This document shows, piece after piece, positions 1 through 8,630 of a DNA stretch of 64,000 nt. Origin of the DNA: Flavobacterium resistens (lineage in GTDB: Bacteria > Bacteroidota > Bacteroidia > Flavobacteriales > Flavobacteriaceae); NCBI RefSeq assembly GCF_900182645.1, contig NZ_FXTA01000005.1:248001-312000 (forward strand), in the 5' to 3' direction. The position numbers were made by a program, and so were the translations under genes. The notes beneath the pieces were generated by a model, which saw only the letters and a list, made by a program, of their open reading frames with translations, ran no database searches and was not told the origin of the DNA. The stretch's first letter is position 1, and each line of letters begins with the position of its first letter.

Positions 1-562
1 TCTTGATGATTTAAATATTACCGATTATCCGATGTACAAACGTGCTCAGCAAGGAATTGGTTATTTGGCACAGGAAGCTTCGGTTTTTAGAAAATTAAGT
101 ATTGAAGACAATATTCTGAGCGTTTTACAATTGACTAAACTTTCAAAAGAAGCTCAAATTGCCAAAATGGAAAGTTTAATCGAAGAATTCAGCTTAGAAC
201 ACATTCGTACCAACCGAGGCGATTTACTTTCTGGAGGTGAGCGTCGTCGTACCGAGATTGCCCGCGCATTGGCAACTGACCCAAAATTTATTTTGTTAGA
301 TGAGCCTTTTGCAGGAGTTGACCCGGTTGCAGTTGAAGATATTCAGCGAATTGTAGCGCAGTTAAAAAACAAAAACATCGGAATTCTGATTACCGACCAC
401 AACGTTCAGGAAACTTTAGCAATTACCGATAAAACATACTTAATGTTTGAAGGAGGAATTCTAAAAGCAGGAGTTCCGGAAGAATTAGTAGAAGATGAAA
501 TGGTTCGACGTGTTTATCTCGGACAAAACTTCGAACTTCGTAAAAAGAAACTTGAATTTTAA
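1..562 (+). CDS. lptB: LPS export ABC transporter ATPase LptB (3' part)
   Basis: ATPase that drives lipopolysaccharide export from the inner membrane as part of LptB2FG, on the cytoplasmic face. The frame is open from base 2, so the gene begins left of the window and the Walker A end is missing. Visible are 'GIGYLAQEASVFRKL', characteristic of LptB around the Q-loop, the ABC signature 'LSGGERRRTEIARAL', and Walker B plus D-loop 'FILLDEPFAGVDP', followed by the H-loop in 'ILITDHNVQETL'. The C-terminal end 'VYLGQNFEL' also fits LptB. It converges on the GH25 gene and ends in a shared hairpin terminator. Identification is firm; only the 5' part cannot be judged. Confidence 0.93.
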   Translation, partial: LDDLNITDYPMYKRAQQGIGYLAQEASVFRKLSIEDNILSVLQLTKLSKEAQIAKMESLIEEFSLEHIRTNRGDLLSGGERRRTEIARALATDPKFILLDEPFAGVDPVAVEDIQRIVAQLKNKNIGILITDHNVQETLAITDKTYLMFEGGILKAGVPEELVEDEMVRRVYLGQNFELRKKKLEF

Positions 563-576
563 AGATGTTATATGTG

Positions 577-614
577 AATGGTAAAAAGTAAAATGTTAGT
601 TACTTTTTACCATT
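577..614. terminator. Bidirectional intrinsic terminator between convergent lptB and GH25 gene
   Basis: A perfect 14-bp inverted repeat (577-590 against 601-614, beginning AATGGTAAAAAG) encloses a 10-base loop. It is followed on the plus strand by a T-rich run (TTTTCTTTT) and is preceded by A-rich sequence that gives a U-rich run on the minus transcript. Outer bases (AAGATGT near 562 and ACATCTT near 638) extend the pairing imperfectly. It lies between two converging stop codons, the expected place for a shared terminator. Confidence 0.85.
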
Positions 615-642
615 TTTCTTTTAACATTTCACTTTTCACATC

Positions 643-1497
643 TTACTCTACAGTAATAAACTGCAATTGCTCTAAATCGCCATTGTAAATATTAACATCA
701 ACTCTGTGTTTGATTCCCGGCAGAGAAGCTTTTTCTGTAAACTGCCAAAACAGCCAATCATCTTCAATTTTTTCTCTGTAGAAATTGTAATTGGCAATCC
801 AGAATAAATATTCGCCAAACTCTTCTTTTAGAAAATCAGTATAATATCTTTCCCCTGAATAAATAATTGGGCGAACCTGATAATGTTTCTCCACTTTAGC
901 CAGCCAACGTTTTAAACCTTTTTTTAAACTGTCCAAAGGCTGATTTTTTGGTAATTTTTCAATATCTAAAACTGGCGGAAGATCACCTTTTTGCAATTTT
1001 ACTGTTTTAATAAAAAGATTCGCCTGTTCAATAGAATTTTCGTTTGGACGATAATAATGATAAGCGCCGCGCATAATTTTATTTTCTTTTGCGCCTTTCC
1101 AATTTCGTTTAAATTGTCTATCCACATAATCATTTCCGGCAGTTGCACGTATAAAAACAAACTTGACAGGGTATTTCTCGTCTAAAATTTCAACTTCTTC
1201 CCAATCTACTTTTCCTTGAAATTCAGACACATCAAATCCGACGACTTTTCCTTTATGATTTTCGAGAACCCTAATATTTCGAACATCAGAAAGGTGTTTA
1301 TCTACCTCATTTTCATCTAAAACCTTACCCGATCTGAATCCGAGATAATAAGCTAATCCGGCTCGATAATGGTAAATTGTACCAATGAAAAGCGCTGCTA
1401 AAAAAGCAAACACGATAAAACGCATTAACTTACTGAAAAAAGATCTTCCAGCCGGTTTTCTTGCATAGGTTTTACGATAAGTCGTTTTTCTTGCCAT
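643..1497 (-). CDS. Membrane-anchored GH25 family muramidase-like protein
   Basis: Predicted peptidoglycan N-acetylmuramidase (lysozyme) of glycoside hydrolase family 25. The basic N-terminus and a single hydrophobic segment at about residues 26-44 suggest an inner-membrane anchor with the catalytic domain in the periplasm. The GH25 domain starts at about residue 85 with 'VGFDVSEFQG' (Asp89). It carries 'FVFIRATAG', 'GAYHYYRP' and the catalytic 'LDIE' pair Asp178/Glu180, all typical of the family. The end 'WIANYN...WLFWQFTE' also matches GH25. It lies 10 bases downstream of pssA and is probably co-transcribed. Whether it acts on the cell's own wall is inferred. Confidence 0.85.
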   Translation of the reverse strand: MARKTTYRKTYARKPAGRSFFSKLMRFIVFAFLAALFIGTIYHYRAGLAYYLGFRSGKVLDENEVDKHLSDVRNIRVLENHKGKVVGFDVSEFQGKVDWEEVEILDEKYPVKFVFIRATAGNDYVDRQFKRNWKGAKENKIMRGAYHYYRPNENSIEQANLFIKTVKLQKGDLPPVLDIEKLPKNQPLDSLKKGLKRWLAKVEKHYQVRPIIYSGERYYTDFLKEEFGEYLFWIANYNFYREKIEDDWLFWQFTEKASLPGIKHRVDVNIYNGDLEQLQFITVE

Positions 1498-1507
1498 TCG
1501 GATACAA

Positions 1508-2224
1508 CTACTTTTTCAGAAACACATTGTTTATGATTGACAGCAATACATAAAAAGCAATGATAACAGGAATAGCACCAAATTGAAGCAATAAAAGTAA
1601 AACCAGAGAAATTGCTAAAAATACAATTTGCAGTACATTATCCTTAAAAGTAAATTTTTTAATTTTTAAAGCAAAAAGCGGAATTTCAGCATTTAAAATA
1701 TAAGCGCTACACAAAGTAATTGCCAATAAAATCCACTCATTGGTTAAAATTTCCAACAGTAAAAGTGATGAACCTGCATAAATATCCAGAACTACTTTCA
1801 AACTAATTATAAAAAGCGCATTTGCCGGCGTTGGCAATCCAATAAATGAATCGGTTTGACGTGTATCAATATTAAAATTAGCCAAACGATAACAAGAACC
1901 CAAAGTAATTATGAATCCCAAAAGAGGAATAAATTCGTTTGTCCCTAACTGATGTCCGCTATTAGCAAACATCGTGTACATTACATAACCTGGCGCAACA
2001 CCGCTAGTAACCATATCTGCCAGAGAATCCAACTGCAGACCAAGCGGACTTGAAACTTTGAATAATCTGGCGAAAAAACCATCAAAAAAATCAAAAAAGA
2101 TTCCTAGACAAACCATATAAAAAGCCATTTCATATTTGGCTTCAGAAATAAAAACAACGGCTACGCAGCCACAGAAAAGGTTTATTAAGGTGATTAAATT
2201 AGGAATGTGTTTTTTAATATTCAT
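1508..2224 (-). CDS. pssA: CDP-diacylglycerol--serine O-phosphatidyltransferase
   Basis: Makes phosphatidylserine from CDP-diacylglycerol and serine, the step before phosphatidylethanolamine. The complete CDP-alcohol phosphotransferase motif is visible: Asp48-Gly49-x2-Ala52-Arg53-x8-Gly62-x3-Asp66-x3-Asp70. Several hydrophobic segments make it an integral inner-membrane protein. The opening 'IPNLITLINLFCG' and the length of 238 residues fit the PssA subfamily rather than PgsA. It is divergent from the PorV-like gene and followed closely by the GH25 gene. The start is the ATG at 2224. Confidence 0.9.
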   Translation of the reverse strand: MNIKKHIPNLITLINLFCGCVAVVFISEAKYEMAFYMVCLGIFFDFFDGFFARLFKVSSPLGLQLDSLADMVTSGVAPGYVMYTMFANSGHQLGTNEFIPLLGFIITLGSCYRLANFNIDTRQTDSFIGLPTPANALFIISLKVVLDIYAGSSLLLLEILTNEWILLAITLCSAYILNAEIPLFALKIKKFTFKDNVLQIVFLAISLVLLLLLQFGAIPVIIAFYVLLSIINNVFLKK

Positions 2225-2421
2225 CTTTACAATTTTTGATAATGGTGAGGAACAAATTTCGGATAAAATAAAATGACATCAACATGATTTGCATAAATAA
2301 TTTTCACAATTTGTTACAAATAACTTACACCAAAAAGAAAACGAGTTCGTTAAAATAAAGTTTGAAATTATAACTTTTCGATATTTATCAGAAGGACAGA
2401 AATTAGGTGAGTAAAATATTC

Positions 2422-2429
2422 TATTTTTG
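2422..2429 (+). promoter_or_regulatory. Probable -7 promoter element for the PorV/PorQ-like gene
   Basis: The sequence TATTTTTG is an exact match to the Bacteroidota sigma-factor -7 consensus TAnnTTTG. It sits 42 bases before the TTG start at 2472, in the 247-base divergent gap (2225-2471) that otherwise shows no gene. A clear -33 TTG is not present at the usual distance; only a weak ATTAGG near 2402 is seen. The support is therefore positional plus one element. No equally good element was found for pssA on the other strand. Confidence 0.4.
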
Positions 2430-2471
2430 GTGAAAATTAAAAACAGGTCTCAGTCTGCAAATAAATAACCG

Positions 2472-3539
2472 TTGAAAAAACTTTTTGCGTTTTTATTATT
2501 TTGGAATTTTGCTGCACAGTATGCACAAACCGTTCGGAAATATTCGAACGAGTTTATGAATATTGGTGTTGACGCCGCGGCATTAGGAATGTCGAGCGCC
2601 GTTGTTGCTTCAACAAATGATGTCAACGCAGTTTACTGGAATCCAGCAGGTTTGACCAATCTTGAAGATCATCAAATTTCATTAATGCATGCGAATTATT
2701 TTGCCAATATTGCACAGTACGATTTTATTGGATACGCAAGTCCGATTGATGACCGAAGTGCCTGGGGAATTTCGATGATTCGTTTTGGTGTTGATGATAT
2801 CATGGATACCACACAATTGATCGACAGCGAAGGAAATATAGATTACAACCGAATCAACTTGTTTTCGACTGCTGATTATGGCTTTACATTTTCTTATGCT
2901 AGAAAATTGCCTGTAGAAGGTTTTCAATATGGTGTAAATGCAAAAGTGATTCGAAGAATTATTGGAAAATTTGCCAATTCGTGGGGTTTTGGTTTTGATG
3001 TCGGTTTACAATTTGAACGCAATGATTGGAAATTCGGATTGATGCTTCGCGACATTACGACCACTTACAATATTTGGAATATCGACGAAGAAGAATATGC
3101 CAAAATCGCCAATGCAATTCCCGGAGAAAACAACGAATTACCAGAAAGTACCGAAATTACTTTGCCAAAAGCACAATTAGGTGTTTCAAGAAAATTTGAT
3201 TTCCATAATGATTACAGCCTTTTGACTGCTGTAAATTTAAATATGCGATTTGAGCAGACAAACGATATTATTTCTTCAAAAGCCGTAAGTATTGATCCAG
3301 CAATTGGTTTTGAATTTGGTTATACAGATCTTGTTTTCTTGAGAGCTGGCGCAGGAAATTTTCAGAATGTAATGCAATTGGACAATACTGAAAAATTAAA
3401 TTTCCAGCCAAATATTGGACTTGGTTTCAAATACAAAGGAATTCAGGTTGATTATGCTTTGACCGATTTAGGAAACCAAAGTGCTGCACTTTATTCTAAT
3501 ATTTTTTCTCTAAAAGTAGATTTAGGTATCTTTAGATAA
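2472..3539 (+). CDS. PorV/PorQ-family outer-membrane protein (type IX secretion related)
   Basis: A 355-residue FadL-like beta-barrel predicted for the outer membrane. A short signal peptide (cleavage near 'AAQYAQT') is followed by 'AAALGMSSAVVAST' and 'VNAVYWNPAGL', the hallmark of PorV/PorQ proteins, which serve as shuttle or docking proteins of the Bacteroidota type IX secretion system. Many alternating-hydrophobicity strands follow. The start is a TTG at 2472: an in-frame stop lies two codons upstream and the signal peptide begins immediately after it, so no ATG fits. The DUF4105 gene follows after 39 bases on the same strand. It may be a PorV paralogue rather than PorV itself. Confidence 0.75.
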   Translation: MKKLFAFLLFWNFAAQYAQTVRKYSNEFMNIGVDAAALGMSSAVVASTNDVNAVYWNPAGLTNLEDHQISLMHANYFANIAQYDFIGYASPIDDRSAWGISMIRFGVDDIMDTTQLIDSEGNIDYNRINLFSTADYGFTFSYARKLPVEGFQYGVNAKVIRRIIGKFANSWGFGFDVGLQFERNDWKFGLMLRDITTTYNIWNIDEEEYAKIANAIPGENNELPESTEITLPKAQLGVSRKFDFHNDYSLLTAVNLNMRFEQTNDIISSKAVSIDPAIGFEFGYTDLVFLRAGAGNFQNVMQLDNTEKLNFQPNIGLGFKYKGIQVDYALTDLGNQSAALYSNIFSLKVDLGIFR

Positions 3540-3578
3540 TATTTACAAAACCATTAAACTTCTTAAAAATTTTAAATT

Positions 3579-4715
3579 ATGAAAAATGTCATTTTCAAAA
3601 AAACACTTTTTTGTTTACTATTATTATTGAGCTTTATTGGTTTCAGCCAAAATCTGCCTTTATCAAAAGATGCTCGAATAAGTGTGATTACTTGTGGTTT
3701 AGGAAATGAAACATATTCTTATTTTGGCCATACCGCCATTCGTGTTGCCGATCCGGTAAACAATATTGATGTAGTTTATAATTATGGCGCTTTTGATTTT
3801 AGGACGCCAAATTTTGTTGCCAAATTTGCAAAAGGAGATTTGCAGTATTTTGTTATTGTTCATTCTTTTATTGATTTCATGAATGAGTACAATTATGAGA
3901 AAAGAAGTGTTTTTGAACAAGAATTGATTATTCCACAAGATTTAAAACAAACGCTTTTTGACAAATTAAATGCTACTTTGTCATCTGAAGATCGTTACTA
4001 TACTTATAAATTTATTGATAAAAACTGTACATCTATGGTCGTTGATGTAATCAATAAATCATTAAACCAAAATGTAATCACTAAAAAAGGCGATACAGAT
4101 ATTACGTACCGCTCTATTTTATTTCCCTATTTTGATGGGCATTTTTATGATAAATTAGGCACCAGCATTATTTTTGGAACCAAAGTAGATCAACTCGGAA
4201 CTAAAATATTTTTACCTTTTGAATTAAAAAACAGTTTAGCTAAAACTACTTTTCAAAATCATCCTCTGGCAAAAGAAAGTCAAACACTTTTAAGTTTTGA
4301 AAAAGAAACGCCAACATCATGGTGGAATAATGTTTATAGTTATCTTATTGTATTGGCCTTTGTTATTTTGGCAAAAAATAAAATAATTGATAAAATTTTC
4401 CTTTTGATTTTATCTTTAATGGGCGTCTTTTTTGTTGCCGTTGGATTTTATTCTTTTCATCACGAATTGGCGATGAATTACAATGTGCTTTTGTTTAGTC
4501 CGCTTTTATTGATTTTGATTGTTTTCTCAATTCTAAAAAACAAACGATGGACGTATCGCTTTGCCGTATTACATCTGATGTTTTTACTTATTTACACCTT
4601 ATTTTTAATCAACAAAGCCCACTTTTTTATTGTTTTACCAATGATTATTACAAGCGGATTTGTTTTGGTTAGAGTTGTTCTAAGAAACAAAAAACGCATT
4701 CCAATTATTATCTAA
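3579..4715 (+). CDS. DUF4105 / Lnb-N domain membrane protein
   Basis: A 378-residue protein with a signal peptide or first membrane helix (residues 5-24), a periplasmic domain to about residue 245 and four to five membrane helices at the C-terminus. The periplasmic part has the DUF4105 (Lnb N-terminal) pattern: 'ISVITCGLGNETYSYFGHTA' with a conserved Cys and His, then 'YNYGAFDF', 'FAKGDLQYFV' and 'DKNCTSM'. In Gram-positives the relative Lnb transfers an acyl chain within lipoproteins; whether this protein does so is not shown. It is downstream of the PorV-like gene and ends 3 bases from the converging WcaJ-type gene, marking the left border of the polysaccharide region. Confidence 0.7.
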   Translation: MKNVIFKKTLFCLLLLLSFIGFSQNLPLSKDARISVITCGLGNETYSYFGHTAIRVADPVNNIDVVYNYGAFDFRTPNFVAKFAKGDLQYFVIVHSFIDFMNEYNYEKRSVFEQELIIPQDLKQTLFDKLNATLSSEDRYYTYKFIDKNCTSMVVDVINKSLNQNVITKKGDTDITYRSILFPYFDGHFYDKLGTSIIFGTKVDQLGTKIFLPFELKNSLAKTTFQNHPLAKESQTLLSFEKETPTSWWNNVYSYLIVLAFVILAKNKIIDKIFLLILSLMGVFFVAVGFYSFHHELAMNYNVLLFSPLLLILIVFSILKNKRWTYRFAVLHLMFLLIYTLFLINKAHFFIVLPMIITSGFVLVRVVLRNKKRIPIII

Positions 4716-4718
4716 AAA

Positions 4719-6107
4719 CTATTGCCCTCGATAGAATAAAACGGTTGTAATTGTTTTGAAGGTAATGCTTAAATCCAGAAAAACACTTCGATGCTTTATA
4801 TAATATAAATCATACTGAAGTTTTATCAAACTCTCGTCAATAGATTCGCCGTATGAATAATTTACCTGAGCCCATCCTGTCAAACCCGGCTTGATAACAT
4901 GACGTGTTTCATAAAAAGGCATTATTTTAGCAATTTCAGCAACAAAATAAGGCCGTTCAGGTCTAGGTCCTATAACACCCATATCGCCAATTAGAATATT
5001 GAAAAACTGCGGCAATTCATCTAATCTTGACTTACGCATGAATTTACCAAATGGTGTAATTCTTTTATCATTTAATTGAGCAAATGGTCCATTTACATCT
5101 GTGTTTTCAATCATTGTTCTGAACTTGTAAATCTTAAAAACAACGCCATTTTTACCTACACGTTCCTGCGTATAAAACAAGCTCCCTTTGTTGGCTATTA
5201 AATTTCCAATAAAAATTACAGGAATAAACAGAACACAAAATAGCAAACCAATAATCGAAAGAGAAAACTCTATTAAACGAATTAAAATCAAATACAATTT
5301 GTTGCTATTACTGCGACTAAATGGAAAAAAACGATAGAAATCACGTTCAATATAATGCACAGGAATACGCTGTGTTTTACTTTCATAAACATGAGTATAT
5401 TCTTTTATGATATTTCCAGATTCTAATAAGTGAAGAAGTTGCTGGTATAAATCAGGCGTAATTCCATCCGTTTTTTGAGCTGCGATGACAATCTCAGAAA
5501 CATTGTGATGCATTACAAAATCCTCTAAATCCTGTTTTTTGATTTCCTTGACATAATTAAACTCATTGCTTTGCTCTGTAACCGAGTCAGAATTCACAAA
5601 ACCAATAATATTATAATGAGGATCAACATTTTCAAGACCCGAAACCAATCCTTCGACCTGATCCTTCCCACATATTAAAACCACACTTTGAGAAAAACGG
5701 TGCGAAGCTAAAAAAATAGCGTAAAAAAAGCGCCATACCAATAATATGATTAAAATCGTAAAATAAAAAACAAGAATTACCAAACGTTTTTTTGGAAGTT
5801 CGGGCGATAAAATAGGCGTAAATAAATATAAAATTACCGAAGCTGTTGCTGTTAAAACGACACTGCGAACGATTTGGACCTGATTGCTTGAAACCTGAAG
5901 ATTATACATTTCAAAGATTACTCCAAAAATAAATATATAAGTAATCAGCAAAATTGGTCTATAAAAATAAGCCAAATCCAAAATGTAATAGCTATTGTCA
6001 AAAATAAAGTGTAGTAGGTAGAGACCGGTCATCAAAAAAGCAGCATCAAAAAAGCGCAATAATATTTTCCGTTCCGAAATCTCGAAATGCATTTTTTTTC
6101 GTGCCAT
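4719..6107 (-). CDS. WcaJ-type undecaprenyl-phosphate sugar phosphotransferase
   Basis: Initiates polysaccharide assembly by moving a sugar-1-phosphate from an NDP-sugar to undecaprenyl phosphate (polyisoprenyl-phosphate hexose-1-phosphate transferase family). Its 462 residues show the full three-part layout: about four N-terminal helices (to ~140), a CoA-binding-like soluble domain, a fifth hydrophobic segment (~275-300) and the catalytic domain. The last contains 'KIYKFRTM', 'SRLDELPQFFN', 'GDMGVIGPRPERP' and 'KPGLTGWAQVNY'. A probable promoter of its own lies 43 bases upstream. Sugar specificity (glucose, galactose or other) cannot be read. It is one of two initiating transferases in the window, the other being the WecA-like gene at 51188. 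Confidence 0.9.
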   Translation of the reverse strand: MARKKMHFEISERKILLRFFDAAFLMTGLYLLHFIFDNSYYILDLAYFYRPILLITYIFIFGVIFEMYNLQVSSNQVQIVRSVVLTATASVILYLFTPILSPELPKKRLVILVFYFTILIILLVWRFFYAIFLASHRFSQSVVLICGKDQVEGLVSGLENVDPHYNIIGFVNSDSVTEQSNEFNYVKEIKKQDLEDFVMHHNVSEIVIAAQKTDGITPDLYQQLLHLLESGNIIKEYTHVYESKTQRIPVHYIERDFYRFFPFSRSNSNKLYLILIRLIEFSLSIIGLLFCVLFIPVIFIGNLIANKGSLFYTQERVGKNGVVFKIYKFRTMIENTDVNGPFAQLNDKRITPFGKFMRKSRLDELPQFFNILIGDMGVIGPRPERPYFVAEIAKIMPFYETRHVIKPGLTGWAQVNYSYGESIDESLIKLQYDLYYIKHRSVFLDLSITFKTITTVLFYRGQ

Positions 6108-6149
6108 AGTAAGTTGTAAGTTTTAAAGTTGGGGACTTTTTCTTCAACG

Positions 6150-6157
6150 CAAATGTA
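6150..6157 (-). promoter_or_regulatory. Probable -7 promoter element for the WcaJ-type gene
   Basis: On the minus strand this reads TACATTTG, an exact TAnnTTTG element, 43 bases upstream of the ATG at 6107 in a 67-base gap. A TTA rather than TTG lies about 20 bases further upstream, so the -33 half is weak. If functional it lets the initiating transferase be expressed apart from the operon upstream. Confidence 0.45.
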
Positions 6158-6174
6158 TTATAAAAAATTATAAT

Positions 6175-7521
6175 TTAACCATCTGATTGTTCAGCTTTTT
6201 GAGGCACCATTATATGTACTGAAAGTAATGATAAAGCATAAACAAATGCTGGTGCTGCGATTCTCATTGCAGCGTGATTTATAGTCAATAACCAAAAAAG
6301 ATAAAACGAAAAAAAGTAAATATGCTGCCTATTATATATAAAATGAACAATTGGAGTTATAAATAATATTAAAAGTGCAAAAATACCAAACATACCATGT
6401 TCTGCCAGCATTCGGGTTATTTCATTGTGTGAGGCAATTACGCTACCTGATTCTTTTCGAAATTCTTTTCCCATTCCGGCACCTACTCCCATGATTGGAT
6501 TATCTAAAAAAAGTTTTATTTCAGAATCCATAATACCTTCTCGTCCGCTCAAAACACTTTTCTTCTCTCTTCCTAAAGCATCTTTATTTGCATATCTTTT
6601 CTCAATTAACCCTCCTGTTTGAATAGAACTATAAGTCCAAACACCAATACCCATCAAAGCCGTTAAAATAAGTACAAAACCAAATTTTATCTTTCCTTTT
6701 GCATTTGAAAATTGATACAAAAAAAACAGAAGACAAGCAATCATGACAACTCCAGTTATAATCCCACCTCTAGAAAAAGTTACAACTCCTCGATAACCGA
6801 TAAAGGCAAGTAGACATCCATTCAAAATAATCTCTTTTATTGATTTGGAAGACAACACAAGTTGCCTAAAAAAAATAAAAACCCCCAAACCTAAAATTGT
6901 TGATACCTGATTTGGTCCAAACCCTCCCGATGTTTCAAAATTAGAACCTGTACTTGTTACTACATCTCTCACACTCGGTGTGTATAAAAACAAATAGACT
7001 GTCGTAGTCAAAATCGGTAATCCCATTACAGAAAGAATATTCTGCAATTGAGAAAATTGAACCCGCCTGGAGTACATATATATAGAACAAACTCCTAAGC
7101 AAACTGGTCCGGAAAGATTAAAAAACAATAGTTTTTTTACATCAATATTAATTTGATCTACTGAAGCAGTGACCAAAATACAAGGAACGAGTAAAATTAA
7201 GAAAAACCAATAAATAAAAGAAGATGATGAAAAACTGCTGTAAATCATGCCTAGGAACATGAAAAAAACAAGATTAAATTTTACATATTCATTATTAAAA
7301 TTCCCTCCTGTCATACGCAAAAAAACCTCAACGCCCACCAAATAGGCGCACACTAACAAAACTTCATTATTTCTGTTATTTGTTTTATTTACCAAATAAA
7401 TTCCAACTATTGGTATTATAACCGCATAAAGTTTCGAAAGAACTGGTAAAACAAAAACTGCTAAAGCAATAAGCAAATGAAATAAAATAAGGTAATTATA
7501 TGTGATGGTTTTATTTTTCAT
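6175..7521 (-). CDS. O-antigen ligase/polymerase family membrane protein (WaaL/Wzy-like)
   Basis: A 448-residue integral membrane protein with about 10-12 hydrophobic segments. A large loop holds the Wzy_C/O-antigen-ligase signature: 'LSGREGIMDSEIKLFLDNP', 'GVGAGMG' and 'SHNEITRMLAEHGMFG' (about residues 325-385). Members either ligate finished glycan to lipid A core or a protein, or polymerise repeat units. Sequence alone does not separate the two roles. It is the last gene of the long leftward run before the WcaJ-type gene. A second, unrelated-looking polymerase lies at 54966, so a ligase role here is possible. Confidence 0.82.
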   Translation of the reverse strand: MKNKTITYNYLILFHLLIALAVFVLPVLSKLYAVIIPIVGIYLVNKTNNRNNEVLLVCAYLVGVEVFLRMTGGNFNNEYVKFNLVFFMFLGMIYSSFSSSSFIYWFFLILLVPCILVTASVDQINIDVKKLLFFNLSGPVCLGVCSIYMYSRRVQFSQLQNILSVMGLPILTTTVYLFLYTPSVRDVVTSTGSNFETSGGFGPNQVSTILGLGVFIFFRQLVLSSKSIKEIILNGCLLAFIGYRGVVTFSRGGIITGVVMIACLLFFLYQFSNAKGKIKFGFVLILTALMGIGVWTYSSIQTGGLIEKRYANKDALGREKKSVLSGREGIMDSEIKLFLDNPIMGVGAGMGKEFRKESGSVIASHNEITRMLAEHGMFGIFALLILFITPIVHFIYNRQHIYFFSFYLFWLLTINHAAMRIAAPAFVYALSLLSVHIMVPQKAEQSDG

Positions 7522-7541
7522 TAATATTTTTAAACTGAAGT

Positions 7542-8630
7542 TTAGGAAGTAAAATTAGTTAAAGAATTTAACCATTGTAAATAATCTTTGATAATTGATT
7601 TTTGAGAATATCTTGACTCAACAACATCGTGTAGTGCTAACCCCATTTGAACACGCTCATCTTCATTCTCAATTAATCTCAACAATGACTCTGTAAATTG
7701 GCTTAGATTATTTGAATCGACTAAAAGACCTTCTTTAGCTGACTTAATAATTTCAGAAATCTGCCCTACATTTGTAGCTACCACTGCTTTTTTATGCAAT
7801 CCGTACTCTAAAATTGCTAGAGGAAGTCCTTCTGATAAAGATGGTAAAACTGCAATTTCACATTGTTTTAAAACTAAAGCTACATTATCAACTGTACCGT
7901 AGAAAAAAACAGATTTTTCTAATTTTAATTCGCTAATCAAATTTTTAATTTTTTCAGAATGAATGTCTTGAAAATCTTTTCCAAAAAAATGAAAAGTCCA
8001 ATCTGGATATTTTTCTTTAATTAAATGCGCCGTTTTAATTAATAATTCATGATTTTTTTGCGGACGTAGATTAGCTACACAGATAATTCTTTTATTGTCT
8101 TTTCCTTTTAGTAAAAACTCTTTTTGTGAATTAATAATATCATCGATGAAATTAGGAAAATAGACAACGTTTTTGATCCTTAAATAGGATTCTGCCCAGT
8201 TTTTTAAAGCCGAATTAACCGCAATGCTTCCTTCAAAAAAGGATGAGCCTATTTTCAATCCTATGTTTTTTCGTTCTGCCAGATTCTGCGAAATGCCATA
8301 ATGATCATGCCAAACGATTTTGATTTTAGGAAAAATACATTTAACCAGAACGGCTAAAAAAAATGAAGAGCTATGTGCGTGAATAACATCGACTGCATTT
8401 TTTTTAATATATGCTCTCGCTGCAAAAACTGCTTTTAAATCAATTTTTTTCTTCTTATTTAAAAATAAGTATATAACGTTTTCATCAATTTGATTTATAA
8501 GCAAACCTTCTTTTCTGGTTGCAATTAAACCTGAAAATTCAATTTCTTTTGACAATGCATTAGCATAATTGACCGCCATACGCTCAGCTCCTCCAGCTTC
8601 TAAAGAATCAATTATTTGAACAATTCTCAT
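7542..8630 (-). CDS. GT4-family glycosyltransferase
   Basis: Retaining GT-B glycosyltransferase expected to act at the inner face of the cytoplasmic membrane. The N-terminal domain opens with 'IIDSLEAGGAERMAVNYA', the GT4 acceptor-side glycine loop, and has 'DVIHAHSSSF'. The C-terminal donor domain starts near residue 177 ('IICVANLRPQKNHELLI') and has the family EX7E pair Glu267/Glu275 in 'SEGLPLAILE'. Its start codon overlaps the next gene's stop by one base, implying translational coupling. Donor and linkage are unknown. Confidence 0.88.
   Translation of the reverse strand: MRIVQIIDSLEAGGAERMAVNYANALSKEIEFSGLIATRKEGLLINQIDENVIYLFLNKKKKIDLKAVFAARAYIKKNAVDVIHAHSSSFFLAVLVKCIFPKIKIVWHDHYGISQNLAERKNIGLKIGSSFFEGSIAVNSALKNWAESYLRIKNVVYFPNFIDDIINSQKEFLLKGKDNKRIICVANLRPQKNHELLIKTAHLIKEKYPDWTFHFFGKDFQDIHSEKIKNLISELKLEKSVFFYGTVDNVALVLKQCEIAVLPSLSEGLPLAILEYGLHKKAVVATNVGQISEIIKSAKEGLLVDSNNLSQFTESLLRLIENEDERVQMGLALHDVVESRYSQKSIIKDYLQWLNSLTNFTS

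Noticed and set aside
991..1185. 64-codon plus-strand frame inside the GH25 gene
   Set aside because: Antisense shadow of a gene with intact catalytic motifs; no leader, domain or promoter seen.
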